A stretch of 5,272 nucleotides of DNA from an uncultured Peptococcaceae bacterium (lineage in GTDB: Bacteria > Bacillota > Limnochordia > Darwinibacteriales > Darwinibacteriaceae). The position numbers and the translations under genes were made by a program. Numbering within the stretch: the stretch's first letter is position 1; every line of letters begins with the position of its first letter. The notes beneath the pieces were generated by a model. That model worked only from the letters and a program-made list of their open reading frames with translations. It was not told where the DNA came from and searched no databases. The DNA lies in NCBI GenBank assembly GCA_937988745.1, contig CALKAR010000095.1:1-5272 (forward strand). The letters run 5' to 3'. Below are positions 1-5,272 of this stretch, one piece after another.

Positions 1-1766
1 ACTGCCGCCGGCAGCCTGCCGGGCTGATTTGCATAGAGGTGCTGCCCCCAGTATCCGGGCAGCGGATATACGATTTCACGCACTTTATTTAGAAAATCAC
101 CGTGGTTAATCAGGGCACTGCGTGTAAACAGGGGAACCAAGCCATCGCTTCGCAGGAACCAATTCATAAACCCTGCCCAGACAATCGCGGCTGTGAGAGA
201 CTCGTCAGAAGGGTTGTCATCACCTGGCACCGCTACCATCTGCTCAGTCTGGGCAACTAAAATGTGCTCGCCGCCCAAAGCTTTGAGCTGCTCCACATTG
301 TCAGATAAAATCCTTCCGATGTAGTGCGTCTGGGCCAGCAGTTCTTCATAGATCTCTTGCGGAGATAGATCCCAAAATCCGCCACCCATGACAGCGTGTT
401 CAGCAATTGCCCAAATTGAAGGGCCACTCTCCTTAACAGCGTGCTCTGCATACGCAGCACCTAGGTGGCCAGCGTAATAACCGTGTTCGGGTAAAGCGGC
501 ATAACTTGGGTTAGAGCCGCCTACTGCGATCAACTCAATTGTTGGATCGGCGGCAAGCATCGCTGCTGAAAACTCAGCAAACCGCCTCCCATACTCCTCT
601 GGAGTTGCCCAATTGATTTGGAAGTCACCCCATAGCTCATTGCCGACTTCCCAGAGCTTGACATTATAGGGCGCGGGGTGGCCGTTAGCAGCTCGCTTTT
701 GTCCCCATTTGGTATCAACAGGATCATTGCAATAACGCACCCAATTGGCTGCATCCTCTGCACTGCCACTGCCCGCATTCACACAGATCATCGGTTCAGC
801 GTTAATCAGTTCGCACAAAGTCAGCCATTCATCTGTGCCAACCTGATTTGACTCCCAAATGGGCCATGCTGGATTGGGTTTTTCCGGACGCAGTTGACGC
901 GGCCCAATGCCGGCCTGCCAGTTATAGCCTGAAGCGAAGTTTCCACCGGGAAAGCGCAGTACTGAAACACGTGCTTCCTTCAGGAGCTGTACAACATCAG
1001 GATCCCAACCATGTAAGTTGTCTGTGGGAAACAGTGAGGCATCAGCCAGCCAATATTGACCAGGTTCTAAGAGATAGATACGAAACTTCAGTTCCGCGCC
1101 TTTTTCGACCCCTGCCCCATTGACGTTCATAATGCCCTTCAAAGTAATCCATCGGCCCGCCTTCACATGAGGATGCAGGAGAATGCGCTCCTCGCCGATC
1201 GTCTCGTTACCTTTTGTAAGTACCTGGATCTTGATTGCGCTGGGTATTCTTCCCTGAGGAATCTGCAGGTTAAGCGAAAACTCATAGCTGCTGACACGAT
1301 GGAGCGGCAGATAGATTGGCGTTTCGAGCGCGCCTTCGGCCCCTTCTGCCACAACAACTTCCTGCCAATACCGTCCGTTGTCATCTGTCTGGACAGTACA
1401 TTTCGCCTGTGTTTCTGGCAATAGGGCCCAATAGGGCGCTAGTCCAAATTTCTCATACTCTGGCAAAGCAGGCATATCAAATTCGCGTGCAAGACGCTCC
1501 AGCCGTGCTTTGGTTACTTCGAGAAGAGGCGGAATCTGATGCTTATCCATGGGCTCATGGTCCTCGTGGTACCGTGCGAACCCCCCATTTTCGATTATCT
1601 GCGCCCATGCCCCACCGTAGACGTTTCGGCCCAAGTGTTCAGTAAACAAGCCAAACAGCCGCTCTGAAACCCTCTTTCCGGCCGTCCCGGCATCTATTGT
1701 GATCTTGGCCTTCTCAGTAGTATCAGCAGTATAGCTAAAGTACTTATCAACCTGAATAGTCTCCAT
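1..1766 (-). CDS. GH51 alpha-L-arabinofuranosidase-like glycoside hydrolase, C-terminus beyond left edge
   Basis: The reverse strand is open without a stop from ATG at 1766 to the window edge (588 codons seen). The start has GGAGG 7 nt upstream. An N-terminal strand carries FTEHLGRNVYGG (residues 41-52), the GH51 signature. Residues ~110-245 form an inserted beta-rich region (PYWALL to YWLADASLF) resembling a CBM4/9-like jelly roll. The TIM barrel follows, with RFPGGNFASGYNW (271-283). WEVGNELWG (372-380) supplies the likely acid/base Glu377 (bases 636-638). ILVAQTEQM (502-510) supplies the likely nucleophile Glu508 (bases 243-245). Known GH51 enzymes are retaining and mostly release terminal alpha-L-arabinofuranosyl groups from arabinan, arabinoxylan or their oligosaccharides; a few are endoglucanases. 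No signal peptide is visible, so it is probably cytoplasmic and acts on what the adjacent importer brings in. The C-terminal beta-sandwich, probably 100 or more residues, is cut off. Family assignment is firm; the exact substrate is not. Confidence 0.93.
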   Translation of the reverse strand, partial: METIQVDKYFSYTADTTEKAKITIDAGTAGKRVSERLFGLFTEHLGRNVYGGAWAQIIENGGFARYHEDHEPMDKHQIPPLLEVTKARLERLAREFDMPALPEYEKFGLAPYWALLPETQAKCTVQTDDNGRYWQEVVVAEGAEGALETPIYLPLHRVSSYEFSLNLQIPQGRIPSAIKIQVLTKGNETIGEERILLHPHVKAGRWITLKGIMNVNGAGVEKGAELKFRIYLLEPGQYWLADASLFPTDNLHGWDPDVVQLLKEARVSVLRFPGGNFASGYNWQAGIGPRQLRPEKPNPAWPIWESNQVGTDEWLTLCELINAEPMICVNAGSGSAEDAANWVRYCNDPVDTKWGQKRAANGHPAPYNVKLWEVGNELWGDFQINWATPEEYGRRFAEFSAAMLAADPTIELIAVGGSNPSYAALPEHGYYAGHLGAAYAEHAVKESGPSIWAIAEHAVMGGGFWDLSPQEIYEELLAQTHYIGRILSDNVEQLKALGGEHILVAQTEQMVAVPGDDNPSDESLTAAIVWAGFMNWFLRSDGLVPLFTRSALINHGDFLNKVREIVYPLPGYWGQHLYANQPGRLPAA

Positions 1767-1773
1767 AGCTGCT

Positions 1774-1778
1774 CCTCC
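1774..1778 (-). promoter_or_regulatory. Shine-Dalgarno of the GH51 gene
   Basis: The reverse strand reads GGAGGGAGGAGCAGCT just before ATG at 1766. The GGAGG at 1778-1774 is 7 nt from the start, which is ideal spacing and fixes this ATG as the start. A second GGAGG copy at 1782-1778 overlaps it. The site fills the 17-nt gap after the upstream permease stop, so translation of the two genes is probably linked. Confidence 0.85.
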
Positions 1779-1783
1779 CTCCG

Positions 1784-2758
1784 TTATTCAACCAAACCTG
1801 TCCTCTCGATGCCTTCGGTAAACCATCTCTGTGCAAAGAAGTACAGCAATAGAATTGGAACGATCACAAGAAACGCTCCTGCCATCTTTACGGGTTCTGT
1901 CACACTGCTCAAACCGTACCGATCCAAATCATAGATAGTATCTAAAGCCTGCTGCAAACCAGATAGATGTCTCACAAGCGTCCATTTCCCCTTATCTCTC
2001 ACGAACATAGTGGGGAGGAAGAAATCGTTCCAGTGCCACACAAAGGAAAACAAGGTTACAACTAAAATGGCTGGCTTGGCTAAGGGAAGCATAATTCTTG
2101 TAAACACGGTTAAAGGACCTGCTCCATCGAGCCGAGCAGCTTCTTCAAGCGAACTTGGTAGACCTAAGAAAAACTGCCGATAAATCGCTATAAACAGCGC
2201 CCCCTTAAGCCCGAGCCCAAGTGCCTCAGGCACAATCAGCGGCAAGTAAGTGTCCAACCAGCCAAACTGACGGAAAAGCAAAAACAGAGGAATCACAATT
2301 GTCTGTGGAGGTACCACGAAAGTCAGCATAACGAGAAGAAATAGCAGGTTCTTCCCGGGAAAGTCGTATCTCGCAAAACCATAGCCCGCCAAGGCACAAG
2401 AGAATGCCTGCCCGATGGCTGCAGCGGAGGAAATAAGGATCGATTGCTGGAATCCAGCCCAGTAATTGAGACCTTCAAAAGCCATCTTGAGATTCTCCCA
2501 ATAAAGGGCCTTTGGGATCCAGATGATGGTCGGATCGACTAAGTCGGCCCGACTCATGAACATGGTAGAAAGCATATACAAAATGGGATATAGGTAGACA
2601 TAACCCACATCTATTAGTAGAAGCATCAGAGCTGCCTTTGTCAGAAGCCCCGATTTCATACCCGTACCGAACAATAAACGCCTAATCCTAGTTTTGACGG
2701 GCCTGAACCAATCAGAGACTCGGCTAGGCTTTTTCAACACATCCCGCTGTATGCTCAA
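1784..2758 (-). CDS. Carbohydrate ABC transporter permease, MalG/UgpE/YtcP type (CUT1 family)
   Basis: This is the second inner-membrane subunit of a sugar importer, 324 residues if it starts at TTG 2758. A basic, hydrophilic N-terminus (residues 1-38) precedes about six membrane segments, near 41-64, 104-127, 136-161, 171-193, 227-248 and 291-309. The cytoplasmic EAA loop that docks with the ATPase is clear: EEAARLDGAG (205-214) followed by RIMLP (221-225). The C-terminus FFAQRWFTEGIERTGLVE matches the usual ending of MalG-type permeases, which typically are 275-300 residues. The TTG start is chosen for its strong GGGGAGGGG ribosome site; the next in-frame ATG (Met34, bases 2659-2657) would give 291 residues, a more typical length. 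The gene sits 18 nt after the partner permease and 17 nt before the GH51 gene. The presence of GH51 next door suggests an arabinose-containing oligosaccharide as cargo, which is inference; permease sequence alone does not define cargo. Confidence 0.95.
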   Translation of the reverse strand: MSIQRDVLKKPSRVSDWFRPVKTRIRRLLFGTGMKSGLLTKAALMLLLIDVGYVYLYPILYMLSTMFMSRADLVDPTIIWIPKALYWENLKMAFEGLNYWAGFQQSILISSAAAIGQAFSCALAGYGFARYDFPGKNLLFLLVMLTFVVPPQTIVIPLFLLFRQFGWLDTYLPLIVPEALGLGLKGALFIAIYRQFFLGLPSSLEEAARLDGAGPLTVFTRIMLPLAKPAILVVTLFSFVWHWNDFFLPTMFVRDKGKWTLVRHLSGLQQALDTIYDLDRYGLSSVTEPVKMAGAFLVIVPILLLYFFAQRWFTEGIERTGLVE

Positions 2759-2765
2759 TCCTTTT

Positions 2766-2774
2766 CCCCTCCCC
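2766..2774 (-). promoter_or_regulatory. Shine-Dalgarno of the MalG-type permease, supporting a TTG start
   Basis: The reverse strand reads GGGGAGGGG at 2774-2766, then AAAAGGA, then TTG at 2758. The core GGAGG (2772-2768) is 9 nt from TTG. It lies directly after the TAA of the upstream permease. No ATG or GTG stands at a suitable distance in this frame, so the site decides in favour of TTG over the internal Met34. Confidence 0.75.
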
Positions 2775-2776
2775 TT

Positions 2777-3649
2777 TTACATGGTGTTGACTCTACGCAT
2801 GCCAAAAGTATACACGACAGCTAGGGCGACCAGCACAATGGTGAAATAAATCCAGCCAATCGCACTGGCATATCCCATTCCGGTACGCACGTTGAACATG
2901 TGGTTAGAAACAGAAGACAAAATTGGGTTAAAGGGCGAAAGCGACAAATCAACTATGGTGTAAACCGCATTCAGAACAATAAATGGCCTCAGCGCCGGAA
3001 GTATGATCTTCCAAAAGACTTCCCACCGGCCAGCGCCATCAATTGCTGCGGCCTCATAAACATTGCGCCCGATAGTCTTTAGTGCAGCCAAGATGACCAG
3101 GATCTGCACACCAGAATTCCACAAAACAAGTGTGAAGCGACCCATTACGGCATTGATCGGATCAGCCAATCTTTGCGGCAGTGCTCTAACGAGCATTTGA
3201 AAGACTTCAAAACGTTCCACAAAGGAGGCACCACCCGCTCCTTGCGTAAATAGGGTCATCACCACTTCGCTCGTCGAGAAGATAACAGGAAGGAAAAAGA
3301 TTGCCCTAAAGAACGCTCTTCCTGGCACTTCCTCATTGATCATCAAGCCTACCAAGAGAGAGAACACCACGATTAAAGGCACTGTGATCAGCGATTCAAT
3401 CAGGAAGTTCGAAAGATCAATAGGAAACACATTATCTTGAAGAAAGGCATATCTGTAGTTGTCTAGACCTACGTATGTCAAATTAACTGAAGTAGCGGTA
3501 ACCTGTACTTCAGAAAAGCTCATACGCAGAGAATAAAACAGCGGATAGGCCATAAACACCAAGAAACCAATCAGCCATGGAAGGACAAAACCGAAACCTT
3601 CCAAGGATCTCTTTTGACCCAGCGTGAGCCTTGTACGCATGCTTGTCAT
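2777..3649 (-). CDS. Sugar ABC transporter permease, MalF/UgpA/LplB type (CUT1 family)
   Basis: This is the first inner-membrane subunit of the importer, 290 residues, of usual family length for the shorter UgpA/LplB-like members. Hydrophobic segments lie near residues 19-41, 83-104, 112-134, 173-191, 218-236 and 262-284, giving six membrane passes. LPWLIGFLVFMAYPLFYSL (23-41) is the typical first segment of this family. The EAA loop is canonical: YEAAAIDGAGRWEVFWKIILP (198-218), the coupling site for the ATPase. A loop of about 40 residues (135-172) between the third and fourth passes is longer than in many relatives. The start at 3649 overlaps the DUF5696 stop in an ATGA junction; however, AGGAGG is only 1 nt from this ATG and 10 nt from the Met4 codon at 3640, so translation may really begin at Met4. 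It pairs with the MalG-type gene just downstream. No ATPase gene is visible, so a shared MsmX-like ATPase is a reasonable guess. Confidence 0.95.
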   Translation of the reverse strand: MTSMRTRLTLGQKRSLEGFGFVLPWLIGFLVFMAYPLFYSLRMSFSEVQVTATSVNLTYVGLDNYRYAFLQDNVFPIDLSNFLIESLITVPLIVVFSLLVGLMINEEVPGRAFFRAIFFLPVIFSTSEVVMTLFTQGAGGASFVERFEVFQMLVRALPQRLADPINAVMGRFTLVLWNSGVQILVILAALKTIGRNVYEAAAIDGAGRWEVFWKIILPALRPFIVLNAVYTIVDLSLSPFNPILSSVSNHMFNVRTGMGYASAIGWIYFTIVLVALAVVYTFGMRRVNTM

Positions 3650-5272
3650 CCCTCCTGTGCAACGATAACAAATGAATTGGGTTCTACGAAATGCCCCGCA
3701 TACCAGTAGAGACGGCGGCCATAATTAACCACTACCGTAGTCCCGTCTTCATAGGTGGTTGCATACACATTATCTGCTAACCTGCGGTGATCAACGATAA
3801 ACTGTCCATGGACACCAGCCAAGCTTTGATTGATAGTCTGATAACAGCGAGCGATTTCCGCTAACCAGTCAGTATACAATGTGCTGTACAGATGACTCGA
3901 TTGGGTATATCGGAGCTTCCACGAGGGCTCGGCTGTAAGAATAAAGCTGGGAAGCGCACCATACTCCAGTGATCTCAACAGCTGTCGCTCGGGGTTTGTC
4001 ACTGTATTAACCGGCTCAGCATAGTAAGTGACAAGTCCATGAACTGCAATCTGCCAGAAGGGAATAGCCTCATCAATTACGATATCCCGAGTTGTGTCAA
4101 GGGGGACATCCGTTACGAAGTCGACTAACCCAATGGTATAGGCATTTCCTGTTTCTACACCGACCAGGCTGAATTGCTCACCAGCATACTGCAGAAGCTC
4201 ACGGCTGTGGCTCCTTGATTGTGCCCGCTGGACCTTGCCGCTCGGGTTATGATCGCTGTATAGGGTATGACCTAGACTAGTCAGGAGGGTTCCAGCGACG
4301 CCCAGTTCACTGATCTGCGGCATATCGCGCCGGGCATAATCGAGCATCAGCTTAGGGCTGATAACATACGTAGTAGTGGCCCCGCCTTCTGATTGGCCTG
4401 GCCTGATATAGCGAACGATATCGTTAAACGCTGTACGGCTTGCCTCTGAAGTGGAGCGAAATCCATTGCGTGTTCCTCGGGCAAGGCTGTAATTGTCTTC
4501 TAGGATCAGCGGAATACCTCTCTCCGCTAAGAAGTCTGCTAACTCCCTCAACCCCTGATTTCCACCCAGCGCCTTCTCGGCGGGCAGGCGTTTAGGAAGG
4601 TTCCCGTTAATGCCCAGATGGTTCCAGCCCATATAACTTACCCAGAGTTCGTCGATGCCGGATTCCTGTAGGACTTCTACGATTTCAACCGCCTGTGTAA
4701 ACGTGGTCATGGGCTGCATCACTCGGCCAAAGGAACCTGACTCGAAGTCAGCACCAAAAAACCGGACTAGCAGTGGCGGAGTTTCAGCATCGTGTGCTAA
4801 GCGTTCTGCTCCTTGAGAACTCATGAGATATGAGCGGTAGCGCTCGGCCATCTCTACATAGGCGGTTTTTTCAGGCTGCAGAAAGTAGAAGCGGACAGAA
4901 CGATCGCCAGGAAATGGATTCTCATCGAATACGCGGATTCCGCCACCTTGACGCGAGGTGCGCATCATCACTGGCTGACTGTAGAAGAACTCGGCCGTAA
5001 TCCAATTGAGTTCGGTGATAACCCCGGCGGGAGTAGCAACAACTCGTGCCGTCTCTTGCCCCCCGTCCATTATCCCTAAGAATGCCTGACCATGGGCATG
5101 AAGACCAAAAATGGGCAGAGTAACGGGCTCACGATAGGGATCGTAGGTCGTCTGGGCCGAAGCAGGGTCAGGGCCATACACCCATTCTTGAAAGCCTGTT
5201 TGGTGAAGCGAAGCCTGCTGCTTGAACCGAATCAGCCCCCCAGAGCCGTCTGGCACCACCATATAACCATCG
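3646..5272 (-). CDS. DUF5696 domain protein, putative TIM-barrel carbohydrate-active enzyme, N-terminus beyond right edge
   Basis: The frame is open to the right edge; the ATG at 5262 is internal, because the preceding codons continue the conserved phrase DGYMVVPDGSGGLIRF, which belongs inside the N-terminal beta domain of this family. Numbering from that Met, 538 residues are seen; relatives as I recall them are about 700-900 long, so a few hundred residues, including any signal peptide, are missing. Residues 1-130 look like a beta-sandwich (LPIFGLHAHGQAFLGIMDGG). Residues ~135-150 hold an AERYRSYL helix. A barrel-like region follows: DELWVSYMGWNHLGING (204-220), LPAEKALGGNQGLRELADFLAERGIPLILEDNY (226-258), GTLLTSLGHTLYSDHNP (324-340) and VGVETGNAY (367-375). 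The family-typical end contains IDEAIPFWQIAVHG (396-409), YSTLYTDWLAEIARCYQTIN (459-478), IVDHRRLADNVYATTYEDG (489-507) and VVNYG (511-515). The biochemical role of the family is unknown to me. The barrel pattern and the GH51 and transporter neighbours suggest glycan hydrolysis or binding; this is inference. Recognition of DUF5696 is by remembered family pattern. Confidence 0.85.
   Translation of the reverse strand, partial: DGYMVVPDGSGGLIRFKQQASLHQTGFQEWVYGPDPASAQTTYDPYREPVTLPIFGLHAHGQAFLGIMDGGQETARVVATPAGVITELNWITAEFFYSQPVMMRTSRQGGGIRVFDENPFPGDRSVRFYFLQPEKTAYVEMAERYRSYLMSSQGAERLAHDAETPPLLVRFFGADFESGSFGRVMQPMTTFTQAVEIVEVLQESGIDELWVSYMGWNHLGINGNLPKRLPAEKALGGNQGLRELADFLAERGIPLILEDNYSLARGTRNGFRSTSEASRTAFNDIVRYIRPGQSEGGATTTYVISPKLMLDYARRDMPQISELGVAGTLLTSLGHTLYSDHNPSGKVQRAQSRSHSRELLQYAGEQFSLVGVETGNAYTIGLVDFVTDVPLDTTRDIVIDEAIPFWQIAVHGLVTYYAEPVNTVTNPERQLLRSLEYGALPSFILTAEPSWKLRYTQSSHLYSTLYTDWLAEIARCYQTINQSLAGVHGQFIVDHRRLADNVYATTYEDGTTVVVNYGRRLYWYAGHFVEPNSFVIVAQEG
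3651..3656 (-). promoter_or_regulatory. Shine-Dalgarno of the MalF-type permease, embedded in the DUF5696 3' end
   Basis: AGGAGG (3656-3651, reverse strand) overlaps the last codons of the DUF5696 gene (Gln-Glu-Gly-stop). It is 1 nt from the ATG at 3649, too close for normal initiation, and 10 nt from the ATG at 3640, which is slightly long but workable. It points to Met4 as the actual start and to coupled translation by ribosomes finishing DUF5696. Confidence 0.7.

Larger units (their letters stand above)
1..5272 (-). other. Single four-gene operon segment for uptake and breakdown of a glycan
   Basis: All genes are co-directional with junctions of a 4-nt overlap, 18 nt and 17 nt, each with its own strong ribosome site. 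No stretch of more than 18 nt is free of coding sequence, so no internal promoter, operator or terminator of usual form is present. The promoter and any AraC- or LacI-type regulator must lie upstream of 5272, and the operon continues at least to the end of the GH51 gene beyond position 1. One polycistronic transcript is inferred from the spacing, not shown. Confidence 0.85.

Noticed and set aside
2..25. GC-rich imperfect inverted repeat at the left edge, considered as a terminator
   Set aside because: It lies within the open GH51 frame before the C-terminal domain, has no following T-run on the transcribed strand, and is explained by Gly/Arg/Ala/Pro codons.
257..1384. Short minus-strand open frames at 257-460, 530-778 and 1163-1384
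   Set aside because: They are alternate frames of the continuous GH51 gene. The GH51 frame carries all conserved motifs through these positions without a frameshift.
1419..1438. Ten-base tandem repeat, CAATAGGGCC then CAATAGGGCG
   Set aside because: There are only two copies inside the GH51 coding sequence. They encode ordinary non-repeating residues (PYWALLP) in different frames, so coincidence is the simplest reading.
848..1645. Plus-strand open frames at 848-1123, 1167-1424 and 1316-1645
   Set aside because: They lie antisense to the GH51 gene, overlap one another, show no family resemblance, and I saw no convincing ribosome site. They are shadows of the real frame.
2900..3082. Plus-strand 60-codon open frame
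   Set aside because: It is antisense to the MalF-type permease at the EAA-loop region, has a low-complexity basic translation and no recognisable domain.
5253..5262. ATG at 5262 as the true start of the DUF5696 gene
   Set aside because: The codons before it stay open to the window edge and complete a conserved phrase of the family (DGYMVVPDGSG). No ribosome site precedes it, so the gene is truncated by the window and does not start here.

Overview
The window is one stretch of a carbohydrate-utilisation operon. All four genes lie on the minus strand, so transcription runs from right to left. Both outer genes run off the window. The style suggests a low-to-mid GC Gram-positive (Bacillota, for example a Paenibacillus-like or clostridial lineage). 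The reasons are very strong GGAGG Shine-Dalgarno sequences before the genes, a probable TTG start, and two MalFG-type permeases beside a DUF5696 protein, an arrangement I associate with Paenibacillus-type genomes. The lineage is an inference; no rRNA or marker gene is present.

Layout in order of transcription: (1) 5272-3646, the C-terminal ~540 residues of a DUF5696 protein, whose N-terminus lies beyond the right edge. (2) 3649-2777, a MalF/UgpA/LplB-type sugar ABC permease that overlaps the DUF5696 stop through an ATGA junction. (3) 2758-1784, a MalG/UgpE/YtcP-type sugar ABC permease that probably starts at TTG, 18 nt after the previous stop. (4) 1766-1, the first 588 residues of a family GH51 alpha-L-arabinofuranosidase-like enzyme, 17 nt after the previous stop; its C-terminus lies beyond the left edge. 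Nothing between the genes exceeds 18 nt, and those gaps are filled by ribosome-binding sites. There is no room for internal promoters or terminators of usual form, and I saw no RNA genes, mobile elements or CRISPR.

How they work together (inference): the two permeases form the membrane channel of an importer for an oligosaccharide. The cytoplasmic-looking GH51 enzyme would remove arabinofuranosyl (or related) residues from the imported sugar. The DUF5696 protein has features of a TIM-barrel carbohydrate enzyme and may act before or during uptake. The solute-binding protein is not in the window and could lie upstream. The ATPase is also absent; in Bacillota such importers commonly borrow a shared MsmX-type ATPase. 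The least understood part, and the best candidate for new biology, is the DUF5696 protein, which is translationally linked to the transporter.
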